From positions 1,139,948-1,203,947 of the forward strand of contig NZ_LMGA01000001.1 in assembly GCF_001427025.1 (NCBI RefSeq): 64,000 nt of DNA. Reading direction: 5' to 3'. Origin of the DNA: Mesorhizobium sp. Root554 (GTDB lineage: Bacteria; Pseudomonadota; Alphaproteobacteria; Rhizobiales; Rhizobiaceae). Positions 37,902 through 47,377 of this stretch are shown here, piece by piece; position 1 is the first letter of the stretch; each line of letters opens with the position of its first letter. The translations under genes and the position numbers were made by a program. The notes under the pieces are model-generated. The model was not told the origin of the DNA. It worked only from the letters and a program-made list of their open reading frames with translations, and searched no databases.

Positions 37902-38375
37902 TCAAGCCGCGGCGAGATCGGCTGCGCGCGCATGCGCGGCAGCCAGCAGCGCGCGCGGCTCGGCTGAGAATACAGCGTCATGCGCCCCGGCGGCGGCCCA
38001 GACCTGATCGAAGCCAAGAAGCGTCTCGTCGGCAAACGCCGGAATGACAATCAGGTGGCCGATCGGCGAAACGCCGCCGATGGCGAAGCCGGTTTCGTCG
38101 CGTATGTGGCGCGGATCGGCCCGCTTCAGCGCTTCGCCTGCCAACGAGGCTGCTTTACCGATATCGAGCCGGTTGTTGCCAGCGACCAGGAAGAGATAGA
38201 GTTTCCCACTGGATTCACCCTGGAAGATCAATGACTTGACGATCTGCGCCACGCTGCAGCCGCACTGGAGCGCGGCATCTTCGGCGGTGCGCGTCGAAGC
38301 GCCCATCCGCAGGATCTCGATTTCGAGGCCTGCGGCGACAGCAGCCTGCGTCACACGTTCAATGCTGCCAGCCAT
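37902..38375 (-). CDS. YbaK/EbsC-family aminoacyl-tRNA deacylase
   Basis: The 157-residue protein has the YbaK/ProX fold used by free-standing editing enzymes that hydrolyse mischarged Cys-, Ala- or Pro-related tRNAs. Key conserved features are the lysine in CSVAQIVKSLIFQG (residues about 40-53), LVAGNNRLDIGKAASLAG, and the glycine-rich signature TGFAIGGVSPIGH near 95-107. Which tRNA is edited cannot be told from sequence; members of this length include PrdX-like and YbaK-like types. It follows the rlpA-tatD block, 15 bp after the MBL hydrolase stop. Confidence 0.88.
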   Translation of the reverse strand: MAGSIERVTQAAVAAGLEIEILRMGASTRTAEDAALQCGCSVAQIVKSLIFQGESSGKLYLFLVAGNNRLDIGKAASLAGEALKRADPRHIRDETGFAIGGVSPIGHLIVIPAFADETLLGFDQVWAAAGAHDAVFSAEPRALLAAAHARAADLAAA

Positions 38376-38390
38376 AAGAAATCTCGTCCA

Positions 38391-39209
38391 TCAGTTTGAT
38401 TCATATGGAATTTCGATCGTCATGCCGTCATAGGCCGGCTCGACGTTTGCCGGCGTCTCGGCGGCCACTGTCGCGTAGTCGAGCGGAATATGCATATGGG
38501 TCAGGATCGCGCGGCGCGGCTGCAACCGGCCAATCCACTCCAGCGCTTCCGCCAGCGACAGATGGCTGGGATGCGGGCGGTATTGCAGCGCATCGATCAC
38601 CAGCACATCCAACCCTTGCAGCTTCTCGGCCGTCGCAGCGGGAAAGTCGCTGACATCGGGGCAATAGGCCAGCGGGCCGATGCGAAAACCAAGCGAGACG
38701 ATGTCGCCATGGATTTGCGGCAGCGGCTCGAAGGTGAGGGGACCCCCCTCTCCTTCCACGCGCACCGGCCTGGCATGGTCGATCGTGTGGGCCATGAGGA
38801 TGGGTGGATAGGAACTGCCGGCTGGCGTCTCGAAGCAATAGCCGAACGCGGCGCGCAGGCGCTCCAGCGTCGGTTCGTCGGCAAAAATGTCCACGAGCTT
38901 GCGCTGTGTCAGGACGAAGCTGCGCAGATCGTCGATGCCGTGAATATGATCGGCGTGCGGGTGCGTATAGACCACGCCATCCATGTGCGTCACCTTCGCC
39001 AGCAGCATCTGCTCGCGAAAATCGGGGCCGGTGTCGATGGCGACGGTGGTGCGACGGCCATCCGGCTTGATGCGTTCCACCAGCGCGGCGCAGCGCATGC
39101 GGCGGTTTCTTGGATCGACCGGGTCGCAATTGCCCCAGTCGCCGGTCAGCCGCGGCGTGCCAGGCGAAGAACCGCAGCCAAGGATCGTCAGGCGCAGCAG
39201 GTCCGTCAC
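38391..39209 (-). CDS. MBL-fold metallohydrolase (PhnP-like)
   Basis: The 272-residue protein is a metallo-beta-lactamase-fold enzyme resembling PhnP-type phosphodiesterases. The first motif LGCGSSPGTPRLTGDWG (residues 10-26) and the metal motif YTHPHADHIHGIDDLR (near 81-96) are intact; later metal ligands lie in PLPQIHGD and LTHMHIPLDY. Starts at a GTG at 39209, only 2 bp after the tatD stop, so it is translated in the same operon (metG-tatD-MBL). This metG-tatD-MBL order is common in alphaproteobacteria, but the biological substrate is not established. Confidence 0.9.
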   Translation of the reverse strand: MTDLLRLTILGCGSSPGTPRLTGDWGNCDPVDPRNRRMRCAALVERIKPDGRRTTVAIDTGPDFREQMLLAKVTHMDGVVYTHPHADHIHGIDDLRSFVLTQRKLVDIFADEPTLERLRAAFGYCFETPAGSSYPPILMAHTIDHARPVRVEGEGGPLTFEPLPQIHGDIVSLGFRIGPLAYCPDVSDFPAATAEKLQGLDVLVIDALQYRPHPSHLSLAEALEWIGRLQPRRAILTHMHIPLDYATVAAETPANVEPAYDGMTIEIPYESN

Positions 39210-39211
39210 GC

Positions 39212-40006
39212 TCAGGCGTCCGGCGTGCCGGCGCGCGGCATCTTCTTGAACAGACGGAAGACATTGTCCGTGGTGATGGCGGCAACCTCGTCCGCATTCA
39301 CCCCTATTGTCTCGGCCAGCACACGGGCGGTGTCGGCGACAAATGCCGGTTCGTTGCGCTTGCCACGATGCGGAACGGGCGCGAGATAGGGCGCGTCGGT
39401 CTCCACCAGCAACCGGTCATGCGGAACATTCGCCGCGACTGAACGCAATTCCTCGGAGTTCCTGAAAGTCAGGATGCCGGAGAACGAGACATAGCCCCCC
39501 AGCGCCACGCCGATTTCCGCCAGCCTGCGGCCGGACGAAAAGCAGTGCAGGATGAACGGGAAGGCGCCCTTCCCTGTCTCGTCCTCCAGTATGGCCGCCA
39601 TGTCGTCGTCGGCATCGCGCGCATGGATGACCAGCGGCAGGCCGGTTTCGCGGGCCGCCGCGATGTGAGTGCGGAACACCTTGGCCTGAACATCATGCGG
39701 CGCGCCGTCATAGTGGTAGTCCAGCCCCGCTTCGCCGATCGCCACAACCTTCGGATGGCCGGACAACTCGACAAGCTCGCCGACCATCACGTCCGGCTCC
39801 TCGGCAGCGTTGTGCGGATGCGTGCCGACCGAACAATAGACTTCGTCGAAAGATTCTGCTGTTTCAAGCACCTGCTGGAAACGCTTCACACGCGTGCAGA
39901 TCGTCACCATCCGCCCAACACCGGCGGCGCGGGCACGGGCGACAACGGCCGCCCGCTCCTCGGCGAAATCCGGAAAATCGAGATGGCAGTGACTATCGAC
40001 CAGCAT
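39212..40006 (-). CDS. tatD: TatD-family metal-dependent DNase
   Basis: TatD-family enzymes are metal-dependent 3'-5' exonucleases acting on DNA, linked to repair of oxidative damage. The 264-residue product has the TIM-barrel metal motifs VDSHCHLDF (residues 3-11), IGEAGLDYHYD (near 91), VIHARDADDD (near 128), ILHCFSSG (near 152) and the final acid VETDAPYLAPVPHRGKRNEPA (near 202-222). The ATG at 40006 overlaps the metG stop (TGATG); the MBL gene starts 2 bp after its stop. Coupling to metG is conserved in many bacteria (as YabD in Bacillus). Confidence 0.94.
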   Translation of the reverse strand: MLVDSHCHLDFPDFAEERAAVVARARAAGVGRMVTICTRVKRFQQVLETAESFDEVYCSVGTHPHNAAEEPDVMVGELVELSGHPKVVAIGEAGLDYHYDGAPHDVQAKVFRTHIAAARETGLPLVIHARDADDDMAAILEDETGKGAFPFILHCFSSGRRLAEIGVALGGYVSFSGILTFRNSEELRSVAANVPHDRLLVETDAPYLAPVPHRGKRNEPAFVADTARVLAETIGVNADEVAAITTDNVFRLFKKMPRAGTPDA

Positions 40007-41559
40007 CAGGCGCTGCCCTCGGCCTGCTCGACATAGCGCGGGAACACCGGCTGCGGCGCCGGCAGCGGCGTTCCGGCCACCAGCGCGTGCGCGTCCACGA
40101 CGTGCGCAAAGCTGCGCTCCTCTTCCGGCACCGCCAGCGTATCGAGCAGCCTGGCCGCGGAACCCGGGATATAGGGCTGGCACAATATGCCGACGCGGCG
40201 GATCACCTCGGCCGTCGTCCACAGCACGGTTTCCATCCGCGCCGGGTCGGTCTTCTTCAGCGCCCACGGCTCCTGCGCGGCGAAATAGCGGTTCGCCTCG
40301 GCGACGACGCCGAAGATGGCGGCCAGCGCCAGATGGATGCCCTGCTCCGCCATCGCCTTTCGCGCGGTGACCAGCGCCGCGTCGGCCTGGGACAGGACGG
40401 CACGATCGGCTTCCGCCAACTCGCCGCGCCGTGGCACGACGCCTGCGCAGTTCTTGGCGATCATCGACAGCGACCGCTGCGCCAGATTGCCCAGATCGTT
40501 CGCCAGGTCGGCATTGGTCCGGTTGACGATAGCCTCGTGACTGTAGCTGCCGTCCTGCCCGAACGGCACTTCGCGCAGGAAGAAATAGCGCACCTGGTCG
40601 AGGCCGTAGTGCTCGACCATCGTGAAAGGATCGATGACGTTGCCGACGGATTTCGACATCTTCTCGCCGCGGTTGAACAGGAAGCCGTGGCCGAAGACGC
40701 GCTTCGGCAACTCGATGCCGGACGACAGCAGGAACGCCGGCCAGTAGACAGCGTGGAAGCGCACAATGTCCTTGCCGATGATATGGACATTGGCAGGCCA
40801 GAAATCCCATTTCTCTGCTTTTTCATCTGGATAGCCGGCTGCCGTGATGTAGTTTGTCAGCGCATCGACCCACACATACATGACATGCTTCTCGTCGCCC
40901 GGCACCGGCACGCCCCAATCGAACGTGGTGCGGGAGATCGACAGATCCTTCAGCCCGGATTTGACGAAGCTGACGACCTCGTTGCGGCGTTCCGAGGGGC
41001 CGATGAAATCGGGCTGGTTCTCATAAAGCGCCAGCAGGCGGTCCTGATAGGCCGACAACCGGAAGAAATAGCTCTCCTCCTCCACCCATTCGACCGGCGT
41101 GCCCTGCGGACCGTAGCGCACGTCGTCGGCGCGGACCTCGGTTTCTTCCTCTCCGTAATAGGCTTCGTCGCGCACCGAGTACCAGCCGGCATAGCCGCCC
41201 TTGTAGAGGTCGCCATTGGCGGCCATCGCCTTCCAGATAGCCTGGGAGGCCTCGTAGTGGCGCTTCTCGGTGGTGCGTATGAAGTCGTCGTTCGACGCGT
41301 TCAGCGCCGTCGCCATGCGCTTGAACTCGACCGCGTTGCGGTCCGCCAGTTCGCGCGCCGAGATGCCCTCTTTCTTGGCCGTTTGCAGCATCTTGATGCC
41401 GTGCTCGTCGGTGCCGGTGAGGAAGAACACGTCCTTGCCGTCCAGGCGCTGGAAGCGCGCCAGCGCGTCGGTCGCGATCAGCTCATAGGCATGGCCGATA
41501 TGCGGCTTGCCGTTCGGGTAGGAAATGGCGGTGGTAATGTAGAATTTTTCGCGGGACAT
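40006..41559 (-). CDS. metG: Methionyl-tRNA synthetase
   Basis: MetG charges tRNA(Met). The 517-residue class I synthetase has the HIGH signature as PHIGHAYE (residues 19-26) and the KMSKS loop as [10 protein letters not shown] near residue 300. It lacks the four-cysteine zinc knuckle of longer enzymes and the C-terminal tRNA-binding extension, as usual for the short MetG2 type of alphaproteobacteria. The stop overlaps the tatD start and holB ends 81 bp upstream, so it sits within the tmk-holB-metG-tatD-MBL run. Confidence 0.97.
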   Translation of the reverse strand: MSREKFYITTAISYPNGKPHIGHAYELIATDALARFQRLDGKDVFFLTGTDEHGIKMLQTAKKEGISARELADRNAVEFKRMATALNASNDDFIRTTEKRHYEASQAIWKAMAANGDLYKGGYAGWYSVRDEAYYGEEETEVRADDVRYGPQGTPVEWVEEESYFFRLSAYQDRLLALYENQPDFIGPSERRNEVVSFVKSGLKDLSISRTTFDWGVPVPGDEKHVMYVWVDALTNYITAAGYPDEKAEKWDFWPANVHIIGKDIVRFHAVYWPAFLLSSGIELPKRVFGHGFLFNRGEKMSKSVGNVIDPFTMVEHYGLDQVRYFFLREVPFGQDGSYSHEAIVNRTNADLANDLGNLAQRSLSMIAKNCAGVVPRRGELAEADRAVLSQADAALVTARKAMAEQGIHLALAAIFGVVAEANRYFAAQEPWALKKTDPARMETVLWTTAEVIRRVGILCQPYIPGSAARLLDTLAVPEEERSFAHVVDAHALVAGTPLPAPQPVFPRYVEQAEGSA

Positions 41560-41640
41560 GGAATGCCGTCATGAATATCTGAAGGAATGCAGCGGTGGAT
41601 ATCGCATCGGAAAGGCGAACGCCATCCCGCGCCGGACGCA

Positions 41641-42696
41641 TCACATTCGCATCGCAGAGTTCAGGCGGTCGATCATCGTCAAGGCGTGCTGCTTCTTGTC
41701 GAGATTGTATGTCTCGGTCTCAACTATAGCCTGGCGCGCCTCATGCCAAGTGTCGGACAGCGTTTTGGCGCGGCCAAGCGCCCCTGAAGCAGCCGCCTCG
41801 CTTGCGGCGGTTTCCAGAAGCGCGAGTGCATGGCTGTTGAAGATATCGAACGGGATCGCCTGGTCACGGCCCGCCACCGCATCGGCAAGGCGGTGCGCGC
41901 CGGCAATGTCCGGTCGCTTCGAAGCCACCAGCCGGTCGAGCGCGGATGCGATCTCCAGCCCGCCATACTGGGTCAGCAGGACGGCGGCGCGCACGCTGCC
42001 CCCTGCCCGCTCGGCGAGCGCCGTGCGTGCCGCGGCGTCTTCGGGCGGCGGCGGCTCTATGGTCTCCAGCACTTCGAAAAGACTGTCCCTGTCCAGCGGC
42101 GATATCCGGATCATCTGGCAACGCGACCGGATTGTCGGCAGCAGGCTGCCCGGCGCATGGACGACGAGAATGAACAGCGTTCTTGAAGGCGGCTCCTCAA
42201 GATTCTTCAATAAGGCATTGGCAGCATTGACATTCATGTCGTCGGCCGGATCGATGATGACCACCCGGTAGCCGCCGTCGTGCGAGGTCAGCGACAGGAA
42301 CTGGCTGACCTTGCGGATTTCGTCGACCGTCACCACGCTCTTGAATGTCTTCGTCTTGTCGTTCAGCGGCCGGGTCAGATGCAGGACCGACGGATGCGCC
42401 CCTGTCGCGATCTGGCGGAAAAGCCCCGACGCGGGATCGGGCACGGCCAGCCGTTCAGGCGCTGCCTCGGCGTGCGGATGCTTGAGGACATGATGCGCCA
42501 CATGGAAGGCGAGCGTCGCCTTGCCAATACCCACCGGCCCGGCCAGGATGAGGGCGTGCGGCAGCTTTCCAGAGCGGTAGGCGGCGGCCAGCATATCGGC
42601 CACCTGCGCCTGCCCCACCAGGCGCGGGTTTTCCGACGGTTCGGCAACACCGTCCAGCGTGTCGTGCTGCTCGGGCGCGATGCGTTCGAAAATCAT
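41641..42696 (-). CDS. holB: DNA polymerase III subunit delta'
   Basis: HolB is the stator of the clamp loader. The 351-residue product has an AAA+ fold with a Walker A-like loop [10 protein letters not shown] (near residue 52-61), Walker B region [21 protein letters not shown], and the SRC motif in [11 protein letters not shown] (near 165-175). No zinc-binding cysteine cluster is visible, typical for rhizobial members. Start ATG at 42696 overlaps the tmk stop by 4 bp (ATGA type), so the two are coupled as in many alphaproteobacteria. Confidence 0.95.
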   Translation of the reverse strand: MIFERIAPEQHDTLDGVAEPSENPRLVGQAQVADMLAAAYRSGKLPHALILAGPVGIGKATLAFHVAHHVLKHPHAEAAPERLAVPDPASGLFRQIATGAHPSVLHLTRPLNDKTKTFKSVVTVDEIRKVSQFLSLTSHDGGYRVVIIDPADDMNVNAANALLKNLEEPPSRTLFILVVHAPGSLLPTIRSRCQMIRISPLDRDSLFEVLETIEPPPPEDAAARTALAERAGGSVRAAVLLTQYGGLEIASALDRLVASKRPDIAGAHRLADAVAGRDQAIPFDIFNSHALALLETAASEAAASGALGRAKTLSDTWHEARQAIVETETYNLDKKQHALTMIDRLNSAMRM

Positions 42697-43382
42697 GCCG
42701 ACGCCGCCTGCTTTTTCCCCGCGAGTTTGCTTTCCAGAGCGGCGAACACCGCGTCGGTGACGGCATCCTCGACCTCCTCCGGAGTACGAGAAGCGTCGAT
42801 CACGACGCAGCGTTCCGGTTCGTTATGCGCAATTGCCAGAAAAGCCTCGCGGCGGCGCTGATGGATGGCGAGCGTTTCCTTCTCGAAACGATCCGGCTGT
42901 TCCTGATTCCGGCGCACGGTCGCACGGCGCAGCCCCTCTTGCGGGTCGAGGTCGAGGATCAGCGTCAGGTCCGGGGCCATGCCGTTGACGGCGATGCGCT
43001 CCAGGAGATCCATGAAATCTTCATCCAGCCCGCCGGTGACGCCCTGATAGACCCGGGAGGAGTCCATGAACCGGTCGCACAGGACGATCGCGCCGCGCCC
43101 GATCGCCGGGCGGATGACCTGCTCAACATGGTCGGAACGGGCGGCGGCGAACAGCAGCGCCTCCATTTTCGGCCCGAACGGTTCGGCCGCGCCGGAAAGA
43201 AGCACGTGCCGCACGGCCTCGGCCCCCGGCGAGCCGCCAGGTTCGCGCGTCACCACGACATCGTATTTCTTGGCGCGCAGTTTTGCCGCAAGACGCTGGA
43301 TCTGCGTCGACTTGCCGGCGCCTTCACCGCCCTCGAATGTGAGGAAAAAACCGTTCGCCAATGCCGGACCCTGAAGTTTCAC
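42693..43382 (-). CDS. tmk: Thymidylate kinase
   Basis: Tmk phosphorylates dTMP to dTDP. The 229-residue product has the P-loop [11 protein letters not shown] (residues 16-26), the DRF/Y-type motif [13 protein letters not shown] (near 102-114) and a lid region rich in Arg ([18 protein letters not shown]). The start is GTG at 43382; no nearby ATG fits. It follows the DacF-like gene by 53 bp and overlaps holB. The C-terminus has a short basic, Lys-rich tail ([12 protein letters not shown]). Confidence 0.95.
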   Translation of the reverse strand: MKLQGPALANGFFLTFEGGEGAGKSTQIQRLAAKLRAKKYDVVVTREPGGSPGAEAVRHVLLSGAAEPFGPKMEALLFAAARSDHVEQVIRPAIGRGAIVLCDRFMDSSRVYQGVTGGLDEDFMDLLERIAVNGMAPDLTLILDLDPQEGLRRATVRRNQEQPDRFEKETLAIHQRRREAFLAIAHNEPERCVVIDASRTPEEVEDAVTDAVFAALESKLAGKKQAASA

Positions 43383-43435
43383 CGGACCGTCTTAGCCCTG
43401 ACTCGCCGCAAGGTCCACGCAGGAGACCAATCGAA

Positions 43436-44605
43436 CTAGCGCAGCCAGCCCACTGCAAGCTCTTTCGCGGCGTCCATCGCGCGGCGCGGCAGCGAACCGG
43501 TTTCCACCGTCTCGGCTGCGAACAACGGCACCTCCTGGCTCAGCGTGTCGCCGATCGTCACGCGCAGCGAACCGACCGGCTGGCCCTCCTCCACCGGCGC
43601 CGCCAAGGGACCGTTGTAGACGATGCGCGCCGTCAGGCTGTCCTGGTTGCCGACCGGGAGGAAAATCTCGACCGGACCTTTCGCTTTCAGTCCCACCTCC
43701 GACTTCGCCCCGCCAAACACCTGCGCCTGGCCGACGATTTCAGCGTCGCCGAATATCGTCTTCCTGTCGAAGGAATGCAGGCCCCAGTCGACCAGCTTGC
43801 GCGCTTCCTCGGCCCGCTCCCGGTCGTCCGCCAGCCCGCTCATGGCGACGATCACGCGGCGATTTCCCTGCTGCGCCGAGCCAACGATGCCGAAGCCGTC
43901 CTGGTCGCTGGCGCCGACCGCTAGGCCGTCCGCGCCGATATCGGCGGAAAGCAGCGGATTGCGGTTGCGCTGCAATATCTTGTTCCAGGTGAAGTCCTTG
44001 CCGGCATAGTAGCGGTACAGGTTCGGATATTCCCGCCACAGATGCAGCGCCAACAGCGCAAGTTCCCTCACCGAAGTCTGCTGGCCTGCGCCCGGAAGCC
44101 CGGTCGCGTTGACGAAGGTCGATTTCTGCAGGCCGATGACGCGCGCCCGCTCGGTCATCTGGCGGGCGAAATTATCCTCCGAGCCGGCGAACCCCTCGGC
44201 GACGATGATGCAGCCGTCATTGGCGGCCTGCACGGTGATCCCCTGAATCAGGTCTTCGAGCCGGATCGACGATTTGAGCGCCGCGAACATGGTCGATGTG
44301 CCCGACGGCGCGCCGCCGGTGCGCCACGCATGTTCGCTGACCACGAAGGTGCTGTCTAATGTGAAGCGCCCGGACTTGAGCGCCGCAAAGGCCATCTCGA
44401 CCGTCATCAGCTTCGCCAGCGACGCCGGCTGGATCAGTGCGTCGGCGTCCTTGGAGAAAAGCACCGCGCCGGTTTCGGCGTCGATCATGAAGGCGTGGGC
44501 CGCCTTGGTTTCGAAAAGCTGCGCGTGGGCATCCGCCGTCGCAACCAGCATCAGAGTCAGCACAGCCATGATCACCGCGATCGATCTGCGGCCACTGTTG
44601 CTCAC
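43436..44605 (-). CDS. DacF-like D-alanyl-D-alanine carboxypeptidase homologue with degenerate motifs
   Basis: The 389-residue secreted protein belongs to the DacF/DacC (PBP5-like) family that trims peptidoglycan stems. It has a signal peptide (cleavage after ADAHA, near residue 28), the serine motif Ser62-Leu-Ala-Lys65, and a PBP5-type C-terminal domain ending in an amphipathic anchor (MDAAKELAVGWLR). Two of the three active-site motifs are altered: SxN reads Ala127-Ala-Asn129 and KTG reads Ala229-Val230-Gly231 in GADGLAVGASDQDGFG. The nucleophile may thus be intact while the catalytic pocket is not. It starts with a GTG at 44605 after a GGAGG. It lies between rlpA and tmk, where dacF is usual in rhizobia. 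Confidence 0.88.
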   Translation of the reverse strand: MSNSGRRSIAVIMAVLTLMLVATADAHAQLFETKAAHAFMIDAETGAVLFSKDADALIQPASLAKLMTVEMAFAALKSGRFTLDSTFVVSEHAWRTGGAPSGTSTMFAALKSSIRLEDLIQGITVQAANDGCIIVAEGFAGSEDNFARQMTERARVIGLQKSTFVNATGLPGAGQQTSVRELALLALHLWREYPNLYRYYAGKDFTWNKILQRNRNPLLSADIGADGLAVGASDQDGFGIVGSAQQGNRRVIVAMSGLADDRERAEEARKLVDWGLHSFDRKTIFGDAEIVGQAQVFGGAKSEVGLKAKGPVEIFLPVGNQDSLTARIVYNGPLAAPVEEGQPVGSLRVTIGDTLSQEVPLFAAETVETGSLPRRAMDAAKELAVGWLR

Positions 44606-44704
44606 TGCGATGCGCCCTCCCCGGCTCCATGTTTCGCCCCACGCAGCCTAGCAGGCGCTCGGCGAGCCGGGCAACAGGTGAGACTTTGCCAGGAAGCCGC
44701 CGCG

Positions 44705-45952
44705 TCAGTCCCGCACGACGAGTGCGTCGGCCGCGCCGCTGGACCAGGCGGCTTCGAGCATGGCGTCGATGCTGCGCCGGCCGTCGGGGCGAAGGCTGAC
44801 GGAATACCAGGCGTGGCCGTCCGTCCCGGATTTGTCGATCGCGGCCTTGCCGATGCCGGAAAGTGCATTGGCCATGCGTTCCGCCTGCGCGGCATCCTCA
44901 TAGGTGCCGACGGCGACATATTCGCCCGTGTTGTCGATGCGCGCATCGCCGGGGTTGGCCCGCTTCCACGAAGCGACGATGTCGGAGGACGACATGGCGC
45001 TTCTCTCCATGGCGGCGAAAGCCTGCGCGGCGCTGCCGACGCGCTCATCGGCATAGGAAAGCGACGCGACGGCGAACGGCGGCTGGCGGCCGCCGAGGTC
45101 GGGACGCTCCGGCGCGATCGGGCCGAAATCGGGCAGCGTCAGCTCGCCAGCGGCGGGAGCCTGCGCCGCCAGCATTGGCTGGAAGGCAGCCTCGCCGCGC
45201 GAATTGGAGAGCTGGCCCGGGAACGGAACCGCGCCGGCGCCGCCAGGCGCCGCGCTTGGCGTTGCGCCGTTCATGGCGATCATCACCCCGGTGGGCAGAC
45301 CGACCGACGGATCCAGAGGCTTGTTGCCCGTCTGGTAGGATGCCATCAGATACTGGTCGTCATGGCCGTCCAGCGGCGCGCGCCCGACATAGTCGACCTT
45401 GACCCTGGCTGTGCCGCTATGGGCATAGTCCAGCATTTCGGCGGCGCGCTTCGACAGGTCGATGATGCGCCCGTCATGATACGGACCGCGATCGTTCACC
45501 CGCACGATGACCGAACTGCCATTGGCCATGTTCGTCACCCGCGCATAGCTCGGCAGCGGCATGGTCGGATGCGCCGCCGTCAGATGGCTGACGTCGTAGA
45601 TTTCGCCATTCGCCGTCAGCCGGCCATGGAAAGCGTCGCCATACCAGGAGGCCGAACCGACCTTTGAATACTTCCGGTCTTCCTTGGGGTAATACCACTT
45701 GCCCCGCACCTGATAGGGCTTGCCGAGCTGGTCCCGGCCGCCGCCGCGCTTGATGCCATAGCGGGCATTCGTGACGCGCGGGCTGGCCTTCACGCCATAT
45801 TCGGATTCGGCGAAATATTCCTTCGAGCGGCTCTTGGTGTTGACCATGCCCTTGGGCTGCGGGGTCGCACAGGCGGCCAGCAGCGCGGCGGAGGCCGCAA
45901 CGAGAACGAAGGCCGATGCGCGACGAAGACGCGGGCGCGCCAAAACCTGCAT
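44705..45952 (-). CDS. rlpA: RlpA-family septal ring lytic transglycosylase, lipoprotein
   Basis: RlpA cleaves peptidoglycan glycan strands lacking stem peptides, at the septum. The 415-residue product has a lipoprotein signal (lipobox LLAAC, Cys28), a double-psi beta-barrel domain (residues about 95-200; SASWYGDAFHGRLTANGE with VRVNDRGPYHDGRIIDLSKRAAE nearby), a low-complexity linker, and a C-terminal SPOR domain near 335-410 that binds denuded glycan. The catalytic Asp (NDRGP) and Glu/His-type residues of the barrel are present. It is transcribed toward the DacF-like gene, 99 bp away, giving a division-related pair. Confidence 0.93.
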   Translation of the reverse strand: MQVLARPRLRRASAFVLVAASAALLAACATPQPKGMVNTKSRSKEYFAESEYGVKASPRVTNARYGIKRGGGRDQLGKPYQVRGKWYYPKEDRKYSKVGSASWYGDAFHGRLTANGEIYDVSHLTAAHPTMPLPSYARVTNMANGSSVIVRVNDRGPYHDGRIIDLSKRAAEMLDYAHSGTARVKVDYVGRAPLDGHDDQYLMASYQTGNKPLDPSVGLPTGVMIAMNGATPSAAPGGAGAVPFPGQLSNSRGEAAFQPMLAAQAPAAGELTLPDFGPIAPERPDLGGRQPPFAVASLSYADERVGSAAQAFAAMERSAMSSSDIVASWKRANPGDARIDNTGEYVAVGTYEDAAQAERMANALSGIGKAAIDKSGTDGHAWYSVSLRPDGRRSIDAMLEAAWSSGAADALVVRD

Positions 45953-46185
45953 TTTGTGATTGTCCCCTACAGTCCCGACGCCGCTACACGAAACACAAGC
46001 GGAGGCAAGCTATTCCCGGCAATCCAGCGCTCAACCCCATATCCCTTTTGCGCAGGAATTGTTTAGCACGCTATTAATCGATTGCGGCGAGAAACCGGCG
46101 ATATTGTGGCGTTCCGCCCCGTTCCGGCCGTCCGACAGCATCGGATTGGACCGGCAGCCCGTCAAGGCGTGCGGCCCGCTTCCCG

Positions 46186-46222
46186 GCAAGCGCCTTGAAC
46201 ACCCTTTTGCAAGCGCCTTGAA
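46186..46222 (+). repeat. 14-bp direct repeat before tRNA-Ser
   Basis: The sequence gcaagcgccttgaa occurs at 46186-46199 and again at 46209-46222, 23 bp apart start to start. The second copy ends in the -35 box of the tRNA-Ser promoter. It could be a binding site pair or a tandem duplication of the promoter; no protein can be named. Confidence 0.6.
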
Positions 46223-46246
46223 AAGCCGAAGCGCTTCACGCATACA
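46218..46246 (+). promoter_or_regulatory. Promoter of tRNA-Ser
   Basis: TTGAAA (46218-46223) and CATACA (46241-46246) are 17 bases apart, the standard housekeeping-sigma spacing, and would place the start of transcription about 4 bases before the tRNA at 46257. The upstream 304-bp gap from rlpA (45953-46256) holds no ORF with a ribosome site. Confidence 0.7.
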
Positions 46247-46256
46247 GCAGCAGTCC

Positions 46257-46346
46257 GGAGGGATGGCCGAGCGGTTTAAGGCACCGGTCTTGAAAACCGG
46301 CGTGGGTGCGAGCCCACCGTGGGTTCGAATCCCACTCCCTCCGCCA
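46257..46346 (+). tRNA. tRNA-Ser (UGA)
   Basis: A 90-base class II tRNA. The 5' end GGAGGGA pairs with TCCCTCC at the 3' end, followed by discriminator G and an encoded CCA. The anticodon loop CTTGAAAA carries TGA, reading UCA serine codons; the stem is accggt..accgg-like. A long variable arm (gcgtgggtgcgagcccaccg) and the T-loop GTTCGAATC confirm class II serine identity. Confidence 0.98.
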
Positions 46347-46614
46347 GTTTCCGTATCTCAGCCAATTCGCTCCATGCTCCATGGGGCGGCCTGAACGGCG
46401 GGCGGGCAATCGCCGGCTGGACGAAAGTTCGAACTCCGTCTCTTCCATGCGCCATTTATGGCGGTTGCCAAGCCTGGCTGGCCAAAAACCCCGGAAAACC
46501 CTCGTCCCGCGCGGCTTTTTTGTTTGATGTCGCGATGAATGCTTGACGTGGAGGAAGTGCGCACGTTAGGCGACGAGTTACGCAAATCTAGACATCGAAA
46601 GGAGGGTTTTCCAC

Positions 46615-47271
46615 ATGATGGAGATTTTCACCGGCCCGGGTTTTTCAGCCCTCCTTCAGGTCATCGCCATCGATCTGGTGCTGGCAGGCGACAATGCCAT
46701 CGTCATCGGCCTTGCCGCCGCCGGGCTTCCCGTCGAACAGCGCAAGAAGGCCATCCTCATCGGCGTCATCGCGGCGACGGTCCTGCGCATCCTGTTTGCG
46801 GCGGTCACCGTACAATTGCTCGCCATCCTTGGCCTGCTCCTGGTTGGCGGCATCCTGCTTCTGTGGGTGTGCTGGAAGATGTGGCGCGAACTGCGCACGT
46901 CGCACGCAGAGGAGCACGAAGCCACCGAAGCCCTGTCCAATTCCAACTACGCCGGCGACGCCACCGGCAAGACGCCGCGCAAGACCCTGCGCCAGGCGGC
47001 AACGCAGATCGTCATCGCCGACGTCTCCATGTCGCTGGACAATGTGCTGGCGGTGGCCGGCGCGGCGCGCGACCATTTCGCCGTGCTGATCATCGGCCTT
47101 GTGCTGTCCATCGCATTGATGGGCCTTGCCGCCACTTTCATCGCCCGTCTCCTGCATCGCTTCCGCTGGATCGCCTATATCGGCCTTTTGATCATCCTCT
47201 ATGTCGCGCTCGACATGGTCTATCGCGGCTGGATCGAAATCCTGCCGCACGTCAACAACGCGGTGAATTGA
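46615..47271 (+). CDS. TerC/YjbE-family integral membrane protein
   Basis: The 218-residue membrane protein has seven or so helices and the TerC-family acidic motifs [16 protein letters not shown] (residues 21-36) and [14 protein letters not shown] near residue 138. Related proteins (YjbE, YceF, TerC) export manganese or support metal insertion into secreted enzymes. A charged loop with [13 protein letters not shown] lies between helices 3 and 4. ATG at 46615 or 46618; GAAAGGAGGG is a strong ribosome site. A yybP-ykoY manganese riboswitch was looked for in the 68 bp upstream and not seen. Confidence 0.88.
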   Translation: MMEIFTGPGFSALLQVIAIDLVLAGDNAIVIGLAAAGLPVEQRKKAILIGVIAATVLRILFAAVTVQLLAILGLLLVGGILLLWVCWKMWRELRTSHAEEHEATEALSNSNYAGDATGKTPRKTLRQAATQIVIADVSMSLDNVLAVAGAARDHFAVLIIGLVLSIALMGLAATFIARLLHRFRWIAYIGLLIILYVALDMVYRGWIEILPHVNNAVN

Positions 47272-47377
47272 GCGCTCAGCGTTTTCGCAAGCAGGCTTGC
47301 CTCCGTCGTTCCGGCCGTATCCATGCGGCCGGAACTGTGATACTGCGCCGCCTCGTTTCAATGGCCGGAAATTTGCA

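Noticed and set aside
46380..46445. tRNA-like stretch (gttcgaactc) after tRNA-Ser
   Set aside because: The T-loop-like bases are not followed by a pairing acceptor stem or any anticodon arm.
46501..46523. Possible terminator (ccgcgcgg then a T-run) after tRNA-Ser
   Set aside because: The palindrome has no loop and the best alternative pairing is imperfect, so I did not call it; a real tRNA terminator may still be here.
46547..46614. yybP-ykoY manganese riboswitch before the TerC-family gene
   Set aside because: The 68-bp leader is too short and lacks the conserved paired elements.
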